From NCBI GenBank assembly GCA_964441765.1, contig CAYTVI010000035.1, positions 1-20,973 on the forward strand: a stretch of 20,973 bases of DNA, in the 5' to 3' direction. This stretch comes from Sulfurospirillum sp964441765. Lineage in GTDB: Bacteria; Campylobacterota; Campylobacteria; Campylobacterales; Sulfurospirillaceae. The translations under genes were made by a program, and so were the position numbers. Positions 16,074 to 20,973 of the stretch are shown here, one piece after another. How positions within the stretch are numbered: position 1 is the first letter of the stretch; every line of letters begins with the position of its first letter. The notes below the pieces were generated by a model, which did not search any database, had not been told where the DNA came from, and was given only the letters and a program-made list of their open reading frames with translations.

Positions 16074-16121
16074 AATTAAATCTTTAAGCTACGATTATAG
16101 TATATATTTTCAGATTTAATT
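16074..16121 (-). promoter_or_regulatory. Promoter of the STAS / haem-chemoreceptor operon, flanked by a 10-base dyad
   Basis: A consensus TATAAT lies on the minus strand at 16099-16094, about 32 bases from the ATG, with T/A-rich DNA upstream. A perfect inverted repeat, AATTAAATCT (16074-16083) and AGATTTAATT (16112-16121), brackets it with a 28-base spacer. The -10 call is good; the dyad could be an operator or chance in A/T-rich DNA. Confidence 0.6.
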
Positions 16122-16137
16122 CTTAAGATGTCATGAT

Positions 16138-16434
16138 TTAACCACCTAAAGCTTTTTTAACGGTATCATTTGCCATTGTAATATTCCATGCAGGCTCCCA
16201 TACGATTTCTATTCTACACTCACTCACCCCTTCAAGTTTTAAAACAGCATCGTGTGTCCATTGCTTGATGAGCTCATGCAAAGGACACGCTTTGGTTGAA
16301 AGTGTCATCGTTACATGTACGTTTTCATTTTCAACCGCAACATCATAAATCAACCCTAACGAAACAATATCAAAACCAACTTCAGGGTCAATCACCGTGC
16401 TGATAGCACCGTATACATCTTCTTTTGTTACCAT
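16138..16434 (-). CDS. SufT/MIP18 (DUF59) family Fe-S cluster assembly protein
   Basis: 98-residue MIP18-family protein; members help mature Fe-S proteins (SufT, PaaD and eukaryotic CIA2 types). Diagnostic are 'VIDPEVGFDIVSLGLIYDV' (14-32), the 'MTLSTKACPLHELI' block with the conserved reactive Cys at C50, and 'VWEPAWNITM' near the end. AAGGA seven bases upstream supports the ATG. It lies 21 bases after the polytopic membrane protein gene and is the last of three operon genes. No other suf or isc gene is near, so it may serve a dedicated target or nitrosative-stress repair; that part is inference. Confidence 0.92.
   Translation of the reverse strand: MVTKEDVYGAISTVIDPEVGFDIVSLGLIYDVAVENENVHVTMTLSTKACPLHELIKQWTHDAVLKLEGVSECRIEIVWEPAWNITMANDTVKKALGG
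16312..16319. repeat. TACATGTA palindrome, copy 7 (in sufT-like gene)
   Basis: Octamer within TTACATGTAC; encodes Val39-His-Val of the DUF59 protein. Confidence 0.85.
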
Positions 16435-16455
16435 ATTTTTTTCCTTTTTTTATTA

Positions 16456-17688
16456 TCAATTTGTCGTGTACTTAAAGGCATACCATGTGTTGTAAACCAC
16501 TAACATAATGGAGCCAAACAAGAGTGCGCTACCACAGACAAATAAACTATTTAATCCCAATATGAGCGCCAATGCCAATACAATCACAGCGATAAACAAT
16601 GAAAGTGTTTGAATATCTGCAATTTTCGTATGAATCATTTGATGCAACAAAGGGACTTTTTGCTTTCCAACAAGAGGCGAGAACTTTTCGTACCAAATCA
16701 AGAAGGGAAGTATTTTATAAATATGTCCCACAATCAAAGGGAGTAAAAAGCCTAAGAAAAAAAGCATTCCTCCAAGAACTGGATTAAACCAAAGCGCAAT
16801 AAGGCTACATGTAAAACAGATAAACGCAAAAACAATATTTTTCACCCAATAATCATTTTGCTTACGTACACGATGCTTCAAAATAGACGCCATTTGAATC
16901 AAAAATAACAATGATGAAACCATCAAGAGTCCTAAAGGAATCGCAACCAATGAACTAAAACCAAAGATGAAAAATCCCATTGAAAGAATGACTCCGACAC
17001 TATGAACATATAATGCTCTTTCTATCCATTGTTGAGAATACCCATGTGAGAGTGAAAACATAGGAATAAGTACCATCGCAACTCCCATGATAACCATCAT
17101 CACAAATCCACCCAACGTTCCTACAATATGTGCTTTCGTCCAGGCATCAATATCAATTGTAAAAAGTCCATGTCCTAAGCTTAATCCTATAACCAAACCA
17201 AGGCTTACCGAAGCAAATAAAAACAGTGTTGCCATAAGAAGAAATTTTCCCACAACATTGATGTTTTCTAAACGATAGAAGGTTAAAAAAACATTGACAC
17301 AAAAAATCACCATTGAAGCATACGTAATCACTGCGCCATAGGGAATGAGCAGATGCAAGGAAGAGAAAGTAAATCCACTCACCATCAATGAAAGTCCTAG
17401 AACGTACATGTAAAACTGAATATAGGCGAAATCTTTTGAAAAAATAGGTGCTTCAAGCACCACAGGCAAGAGTTGATAGAGTGCTCCAAAAATCACCATC
17501 ATCACAAAGCCCAAGAGATAAAGGTGCGAAAATGCCGCAAACGAAGAAGAGATAAAATAACCACTCGTATCTTCTGACAAAAAAGCTAAACTAGCACCGC
17601 TTAAGAGCAAAAATACAATGCTCGTAATAAAAAAATGTGCCACCAAAACAAAAGGTGGAGCCATCTCTGTGGCAAGTGTAACTTTCAT
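16456..17688 (-). CDS. Polytopic membrane protein with conserved membrane histidines, haem-copper oxidase subunit I / NnrS-like
   Basis: 410-residue, almost wholly hydrophobic protein with about 12 membrane helices. Histidines H18, H55, H187 and H322 sit in or at helices. H55 and H187 begin two similar helices, each with 'GFVMMVI', then Gly, then a Pro about 20 residues after the His, which suggests an internal duplication. This resembles the haem-binding helices of oxidase subunit I-like and NnrS-like proteins, but the CuB His pair and other catalytic oxidase features are not evident, so it is probably not a terminal oxidase. The start is the ATG that shares one base with the DUF2249 stop (TGATG). 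Its neighbours (DUF2249, SufT) are gene types often seen near nitric-oxide and denitrification genes, which hints at a haem/NO-related role. Function is not established. Confidence 0.82.
   Translation of the reverse strand: MKVTLATEMAPPFVLVAHFFITSIVFLLLSGASLAFLSEDTSGYFISSSFAAFSHLYLLGFVMMVIFGALYQLLPVVLEAPIFSKDFAYIQFYMYVLGLSLMVSGFTFSSLHLLIPYGAVITYASMVIFCVNVFLTFYRLENINVVGKFLLMATLFLFASVSLGLVIGLSLGHGLFTIDIDAWTKAHIVGTLGGFVMMVIMGVAMVLIPMFSLSHGYSQQWIERALYVHSVGVILSMGFFIFGFSSLVAIPLGLLMVSSLLFLIQMASILKHRVRKQNDYWVKNIVFAFICFTCSLIALWFNPVLGGMLFFLGFLLPLIVGHIYKILPFLIWYEKFSPLVGKQKVPLLHQMIHTKIADIQTLSLFIAVIVLALALILGLNSLFVCGSALLFGSIMLVVYNTWYAFKYTTN
16806..16813. repeat. TACATGTA palindrome, copy 8 (in membrane protein gene)
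   Basis: Within CTACATGTAA; read as Phe-Thr-Cys-Ser (about residues 292-295). Confidence 0.85.
17405..17412. repeat. TACATGTA palindrome, copy 9 (in membrane protein gene)
   Basis: Within GTACATGTAA; read as Tyr-Met-Tyr (about residues 93-95), the third reading frame used by the motif. Confidence 0.85.
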
Positions 17689-18026
17689 CAGCCTGCACAA
17701 CTTTTGTTATGCAAATCAGCTTTAGGTGTTTCTCCTTCTTTATAAGAAAAAACCAATTTAAGCTTTCCATTTTCCAGTTCACTCACGTCAATATCGTAAA
17801 AAGCTTGTATTTTTGCAAGCAAGCCTACTGGAGAGCGGTGGTTAATCATCACGACTTTGACGTGTGGAGAAGTTAATTTTTCAAGCGCTATCATCGCATT
17901 GACCATAGGCTCAGGTGGAACACATGTTGATGTGTCAAATTCGATATATTCGATACCCTCTTGCGTGTATGTGAAAAACGGTACCGTTGCATTTTCGATT
18001 GGGTAAGGCTTAAGAGTTGGAGTCAT
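17688..18026 (-). CDS. DUF2249 (TusA-like fold) protein
   Basis: 112-residue soluble protein of the DUF2249 family, related in fold to TusA/SirA. The family block 'CVPPEPMVNAMIALEKL' (35-51) carries Cys35 at the site of the TusA active cysteine, and 'VVMINHRSPVGLLAKI' (about 58-73) is the second conserved strand-helix. A second Cys lies at the C terminus ('KSCAG'). Biochemistry of the family is poorly known; genes often sit near nitrosative-stress and denitrification genes. It is the first gene of the operon with the polytopic protein and SufT. AAAGGA seven bases before the ATG is the ribosome binding site. Upstream lie an FNR-like box and a dyad that includes the start codon. Confidence 0.88.
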   Translation of the reverse strand: MTPTLKPYPIENATVPFFTYTQEGIEYIEFDTSTCVPPEPMVNAMIALEKLTSPHVKVVMINHRSPVGLLAKIQAFYDIDVSELENGKLKLVFSYKEGETPKADLHNKSCAG

Positions 18027-18057
18027 CGTTTCATCCTTTATTTTTTAATGAAACGAT
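18025..18057. repeat. Inverted repeat covering the -10 region and start codon of the DUF2249 gene
   Basis: Perfect 10-base arms ATCGTTTCAT (18025-18034) and ATGAAACGAT (18048-18057), 13-base spacer. The spacer holds the Shine-Dalgarno sequence and one arm reaches into the ATG. It can be an operator or, if transcription starts upstream, an mRNA hairpin occluding translation. Confidence 0.7.
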
Positions 18058-18094
18058 ACTCCAAAGAAAAAGAAAAATCCTTAATCTAAATCAA
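18053..18094 (-). promoter_or_regulatory. FNR/CRP-type box plus -10 upstream of the DUF2249 operon
   Basis: The minus strand reads TTGAT-TTAG-ATTAA at 18094-18081, one base off the FNR consensus TTGAT-N4-ATCAA. TATCGT at 18058-18053 is a plausible -10. With a start near 18046 the box would centre at about -41.5, the class II activator position. Geometry is good but both elements are imperfect. Confidence 0.5.
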
Positions 18095-18115
18095 TAAAAG
18101 AGAGTTTTAGTCTGA

Positions 18116-19648
18116 TTAATGTAAAAAGTGTCTCACGCCTGTAAAATAAAGAGCAATACCATGTTCATTAGAAGCGGCAATGACTTCATCATCGCGGATA
18201 CTTCCACCGGGTTCAATAATAGCCTTCACCCCAGCCTCAGCTGCCGCGTCAATGCTATCTCGGAATGGGAAAAAGGCTTCACTGGCAAGAACTGAGCCAT
18301 TCATATCGATGCCCAAATCCTCAGCTTTTCGAAGAGCCGCTTTGGCTGCGTCCACACGACTGGTCATTCCCATACCAATCGCTACCATTGCAGAGTCTTT
18401 GACATACACCACACAGTTTGATTTGGTAAGGCTAGCCACTTTATACGCAATTTCCAAATCATGCAACTCTTGGCTAGACGCGACGCGCTCACTCAAACAC
18501 TTCGCATCTTTAACTTCTTCTTCGGTTACTCTATCGCTGTTTTGGAAAACAAAACCACCATCAACGTGTTTAAAGTCAAACTCATCATCGCTTAACACCA
18601 AAAATTTGCTCTCTTGTGAGAAGATTTTAATGCGTTTTTTGCTCTCAAACACTGCCAACGCCTCTTCATCGACATTGGCTGCGATAATCACTTCGATAAA
18701 AATTTCATTGATTTTCTCCGCCAAGGCTTTATCCAAACGTCCATTAATGGCAACCACGCCACCAAAGGCTGAGATTGGGTCACATTTGAGGGCTTTAACA
18801 TAACTATCCAGCAAATTCTCACCAATCGCAAAACCACAAGGATTGGCATGTTTGATGATAGAAACAGCAGGTGCATCGCCAAAGGAAGCGGCGATTTTGA
18901 CCGCGCCGTGGATGTCCGTCATATTGTTAAAGCTGGCTTCACCTTTGAGTGTTTTAAAGTTATTGGTAAAGAAGTAGTCAAACTCATACAATGCACCTTT
19001 TTGGTGTGGGTTTTCACCATAACGGGTATCAAACGCTTTGGTTCCTACGATAAACTGTTTTTCTCCAAAGCCATCGTTAAAACGCTTGTTCATATAATTG
19101 GCTATCATGCTATCATAGGCTGCTGTGTGTTCATACGCCTTTATCATCAAACTTCTTCTAAATTCAAGCGTGTTTTTATTTTCTTTGAGTGCTTCTATCA
19201 CGCCATCATAATCGAGTACATCTGTGACTATCAGAACATCTGCAAAATTTTTAGCCGCACTTCTCACCATCGCAGGTCCACCGATATCGATATTTTCAAT
19301 AATCTCATCAAAATCATCGGTTTTTGCAATCGTCTCTTTAAACGGATAAAGATTCACACACACCAAGTCAATGCTCACAATCCCATGCGCTTTTGCTACT
19401 TCTACATGAGCGCTTACATCTCTTCGGTGTAAAATCCCTCCATGAATCATAGGGTTGAGCGTTTTGACTCTGCCATCAAACATCTCTGGAAACTTCGTCA
19501 CTTCTGAAATTTCTAAGGCTTTGATGCCCTCTTCTTTTAGTAGTTTATAGGTTCCACCCGTAGAAACAATTTCCCATCCAAGGCTTTCCAAATCTTTTGC
19601 AAACTCTACAATACCTGTTTTATCGCTGACACTGATTAATGCTCTCAC
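18116..19648 (-). CDS. purH: Bifunctional AICAR formyltransferase / IMP cyclohydrolase PurH
   Basis: Catalyses the last two steps of purine synthesis: formylation of AICAR with 10-formyl-THF, then ring closure to IMP; cytosolic. The 510 residues carry the N-terminal MGS-like cyclohydrolase domain ('SVSDKTGIVEFA' at 6-17, 'STGGT' at 29-33, 'KTLNPMIHGG' at 62-71, 'DIGGPAMVRSAAKN' at 121-134) and the transformylase domain ('RYGENPHQ' at 209-216, catalytic 'KHANPCG' with K266-H267, 'DPISAFGG' at 290-297). It ends with the usual 'PGGSIRDDEVI' and 'FTGVRHFLH'. The GTG start has AAGGA six bases upstream. A TTACATGTAA palindrome abuts that site. There is no clear terminator after the stop, so read-through into the DUF2249 operon is possible. 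Confidence 0.98.
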   Translation of the reverse strand: MRALISVSDKTGIVEFAKDLESLGWEIVSTGGTYKLLKEEGIKALEISEVTKFPEMFDGRVKTLNPMIHGGILHRRDVSAHVEVAKAHGIVSIDLVCVNLYPFKETIAKTDDFDEIIENIDIGGPAMVRSAAKNFADVLIVTDVLDYDGVIEALKENKNTLEFRRSLMIKAYEHTAAYDSMIANYMNKRFNDGFGEKQFIVGTKAFDTRYGENPHQKGALYEFDYFFTNNFKTLKGEASFNNMTDIHGAVKIAASFGDAPAVSIIKHANPCGFAIGENLLDSYVKALKCDPISAFGGVVAINGRLDKALAEKINEIFIEVIIAANVDEEALAVFESKKRIKIFSQESKFLVLSDDEFDFKHVDGGFVFQNSDRVTEEEVKDAKCLSERVASSQELHDLEIAYKVASLTKSNCVVYVKDSAMVAIGMGMTSRVDAAKAALRKAEDLGIDMNGSVLASEAFFPFRDSIDAAAEAGVKAIIEPGGSIRDDEVIAASNEHGIALYFTGVRHFLH

Positions 19649-19660
19649 ACACTTTCCTTT

Positions 19661-19670
19661 TTACATGTAA
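19661..19670. repeat. TTACATGTAA palindrome, copy 10 (intergenic, upstream of purH)
   Basis: Perfect decamer 12 bases upstream of the purH GTG, directly before its AAAGGA, the same placement relative to a ribosome binding site as copy 1. Confidence 0.9.
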
Positions 19671-19766
19671 ATAATTGTTTTATTGTACAAAAGTTACCAT
19701 TTAGGAACCATTAAACAATTTACGCTACTATTGCGCAATCCAAAATCAGATGTAAGGATTTAATGT
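19671..19766. promoter_or_regulatory. Divergent promoter spacer, purH / dsbB
   Basis: A/T-rich spacer. TACTAT at 19726-19731 is a possible plus-strand -10 for the dsbB-dsbA pair, with AAGGA eight bases before the ATG at 19767. The purH promoter must lie here on the other strand. No strong operator is seen. Confidence 0.35.
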
Positions 19767-20201
19767 ATGTCCACACAAAAAAACGTCTCTTCAACGGCTT
19801 GGACGTTACTCTTTTTTGCTTGGCTTGTAGCAACCATCGCAACCGTTGGAAGCCTTTTTTTTAGCGAAGTGATGATGTTTCCACCGTGTGTTATGTGCTG
19901 GTATCAGCGTATTTGTATGTACCCTTTAGTCGTCATTTTATTGGTTGGGCTTTTCCCTTTAGATACCAATGTCACACGCTACGCTATGCCTTTAACACTC
20001 ATCGGGCTTTTCTTCGCTATCTATCATAATCTACTCTATTACAAGATTTTGCCTGAATCCGTTCAACCGTGTTCTCAAGGTGTTTCCTGTACAAGTGATT
20101 ATATCAACTGGTTTGGCTTCATCACCATTCAGTTTCTCTCTCTTGTTGCATTTGTTATGGTTTTAATACTGCTAATTATGTTTAAACGAAAGGTAAAATA
20201 A
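19767..20201 (+). CDS. DsbB-family quinone-linked disulfide oxidoreductase (BdbC-like)
   Basis: 144-residue inner-membrane protein with four helices (about 11-33, 48-65, 72-90, 116-139). The quinone-proximal redox pair is C41-C44 ('PPCVMCWYQRI'), and the second periplasmic pair is C102 and C108 ('PCSQGVSC'). These pairs pass electrons from DsbA to the quinone pool. The short length and 'CVMCWYQR' pattern fit the compact BdbC-type branch. It is coupled to the next gene: its stop is immediately followed by that gene's ATG. Confidence 0.93.
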   Translation: MSTQKNVSSTAWTLLFFAWLVATIATVGSLFFSEVMMFPPCVMCWYQRICMYPLVVILLVGLFPLDTNVTRYAMPLTLIGLFFAIYHNLLYYKILPESVQPCSQGVSCTSDYINWFGFITIQFLSLVAFVMVLILLIMFKRKVK

Positions 20202-20828
20202 ATGAAAAAACAGACCATTATCCTACTTAGCGTAGCTATCTTAGCGCTTCTTTATGTTGGAGGAAGCTATCTTTATAAGAATATGGACACAACACCATCG
20301 GCACAAGCCAATACCACTTTAGTACGTCCCTACGCTTATGTTGTGGGAAATCCTGACGCTAAAACCGTTGTGGTAGAGTTCTTTGACCCCGCATGCGAGA
20401 CATGTCGCAACTTTTACCCTTTTGTCAAAGATATCATGAAAGCAAACCCTAATAAAATTAAACTCGTCCTTCGCCATGCACCGTTTCACACAGACTCCTA
20501 TTATGTTGTGCAAATGCTAGAAGCGGCAAAATTTCAAAACAAATACCTTGAAACACTTGAGGTATTGTACAAATACCAAAGTTCATGGACACGCAACCAC
20601 AAAGTCAATGTTGCTTTAGTGTGGCCACTGCTTCCAGAAGCGGGACTTGACCTTGAAAAATTGCGTGATGATATGAAACGTCCAGAAGTTGCCGCTAATA
20701 TTAAACAAGATATGGAAGATATTAACACCCTTGGTGTCATGAAAACACCAGATTTTTATGTCAATGGAAAACCACTGAAACGTTTTGGTTACCAAGAGCT
20801 CAAAGAGCTTATCGAATCAGAGCTTTAG
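20202..20828 (+). CDS. DsbA-like thiol:disulfide oxidoreductase (BdbD type)
   Basis: 208-residue periplasmic thioredoxin-fold protein, held by an N-terminal signal or anchor helix (about 5-24). The active site is 'FFDPACETCRNFYP', C65-x-x-C68 with Glu-Thr between, unlike Pro-His in E. coli DsbA; the cis-proline loop is T182-P183 ('MKTPDFYVNG'). A helical insertion lies between them. It introduces disulfides in exported proteins and is re-oxidised by the DsbB-like neighbour, with which it forms a two-gene operon; its AAAGG ribosome binding site lies in the end of dsbB. A hairpin follows. The unusual CxxC dipeptide could mean a different redox potential. Confidence 0.92.
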   Translation: MKKQTIILLSVAILALLYVGGSYLYKNMDTTPSAQANTTLVRPYAYVVGNPDAKTVVVEFFDPACETCRNFYPFVKDIMKANPNKIKLVLRHAPFHTDSYYVVQMLEAAKFQNKYLETLEVLYKYQSSWTRNHKVNVALVWPLLPEAGLDLEKLRDDMKRPEVAANIKQDMEDINTLGVMKTPDFYVNGKPLKRFGYQELKELIESEL

Positions 20829-20841
20829 TATAAACTTCATA

Positions 20842-20875
20842 AAGGCTTCACAGCGGTGAACACCCGTGAAGCCTT
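20842..20875. terminator. Convergent hairpin after the DsbA-like gene
   Basis: Perfect 10-base outer stem AAGGCTTCAC / GTGAAGCCTT, with an inner GGTG/CACC stem. It lies 13 bases past the plus-strand stop. The best T-rich tail is on the minus strand (TTTATGAAGTTTAT), so it may serve both convergent genes. Confidence 0.65.
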
Positions 20876-20973
20876 AACTCTCTTCGACGTGCCCCATCGT
20901 GAAAGCGTCTTTTTTCAACCTCACTTTGAGGGTTAAGAGGAGGAACGGGGATGGGTTTTTTATCATCGCCAAT
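20848..20973 (-). CDS. C-terminal fragment of an unrecognised minus-strand gene
   Basis: An open frame enters from the window edge and gives 41 residues beginning 'IGDDKKPIPVPPLNPQSEVE' and ending in an Arg-rich, hydrophilic tail. The stop lies inside the convergent hairpin. Composition looks protein-like, but I do not recognise the family. A second open minus frame (stop at 20874-20876, '..FLLLTLKVRLKKDAF..') competes, so the reading frame is not certain. Confidence 0.4.
   Translation of the reverse strand: MGDDKKPIPVPPLNPQSEVEKRRFHDGARRRELRLHGCSPL

Noticed and set aside
18180..18803. 207-codon plus-strand ORF, and another of 194 codons at 18848-19432
   Set aside because: Both are antisense shadows of purH, whose catalytic motifs are intact on the minus strand.
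1..20973. CRISPR arrays, tRNA or rRNA genes, insertion sequences, phage genes
   Set aside because: No tandem direct repeats with spacers, no cloverleaf-like segments with CCA-type ends, and no transposase or integrase motifs were seen on either strand.

Overview
The window looks like a chromosomal segment of a campylobacterotal (epsilonproteobacterial) bacterium, most likely Sulfurospirillum-like. The evidence is the low-GC, A/T-rich composition, the order rsmH / small FtsL-like gene / SurA-N chaperone / ftsA / ftsZ, which resembles the Campylobacter arrangement, and the general character of the proteins. The genus is inferred from memory of gene content; no search was run. The sequence is a draft: a run of 100 N interrupts rsmH. 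No tRNA, rRNA, CRISPR array, insertion sequence or prophage gene was seen, and coding is dense, with no gene-free stretch over about 200 bases. Several genes start with GTG or TTG, chosen here by Shine-Dalgarno spacing.

Layout. 1-3647 (minus): bioA, rsmH (gapped), an FtsL-like single-pass protein, and the N-terminal 420 residues of an RND efflux permease. 3755-7726 (plus): a PpiD/SurA-N-like membrane-anchored chaperone, ftsA and ftsZ, closed by a strong hairpin. 7773-10260 (minus): an M48A (Ste24-type) membrane protease, prmC and a DUF4149 membrane protein, with overlapping stop/start codons. 10460-12070 (plus): a chemoreceptor. 12203-14152 (plus): a Uup-type ABC-F ATPase. 14166-16062 (minus): a STAS-domain protein followed by a second chemoreceptor whose periplasmic domain carries a c-type haem motif. 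16138-18026 (minus): an operon of a DUF2249 protein, a polytopic His-containing membrane protein and a SufT/MIP18-type Fe-S assembly protein, with an FNR-like box upstream. 18116-19648 (minus): purH. 19767-20828 (plus): a DsbB/BdbC-like and DsbA-like oxidative folding pair. The last 126 bases probably hold the 3' end of another minus-strand gene.

How the genes relate: the first half is dominated by cell division and envelope functions (RsmH, FtsL-like, FtsA, FtsZ, chaperone, protease). The second half is dominated by sensing and redox biology (two chemoreceptors, a haem sensor, an Fe-S/NO-type operon, disulfide formation).

The most striking signal is not a gene. The palindrome TACATGTA occurs ten times, seven of them as the perfect decamer TTACATGTAA, where chance predicts less than one octamer and about 0.05 decamers. 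Four decamers and one near-copy lie within about 1.05 kb in prmC and the protease gene, and two intergenic copies abut the ribosome binding sites of purH and the RND gene. It behaves like a highly iterated palindrome. Whether it is already described cannot be judged from the sequence alone.
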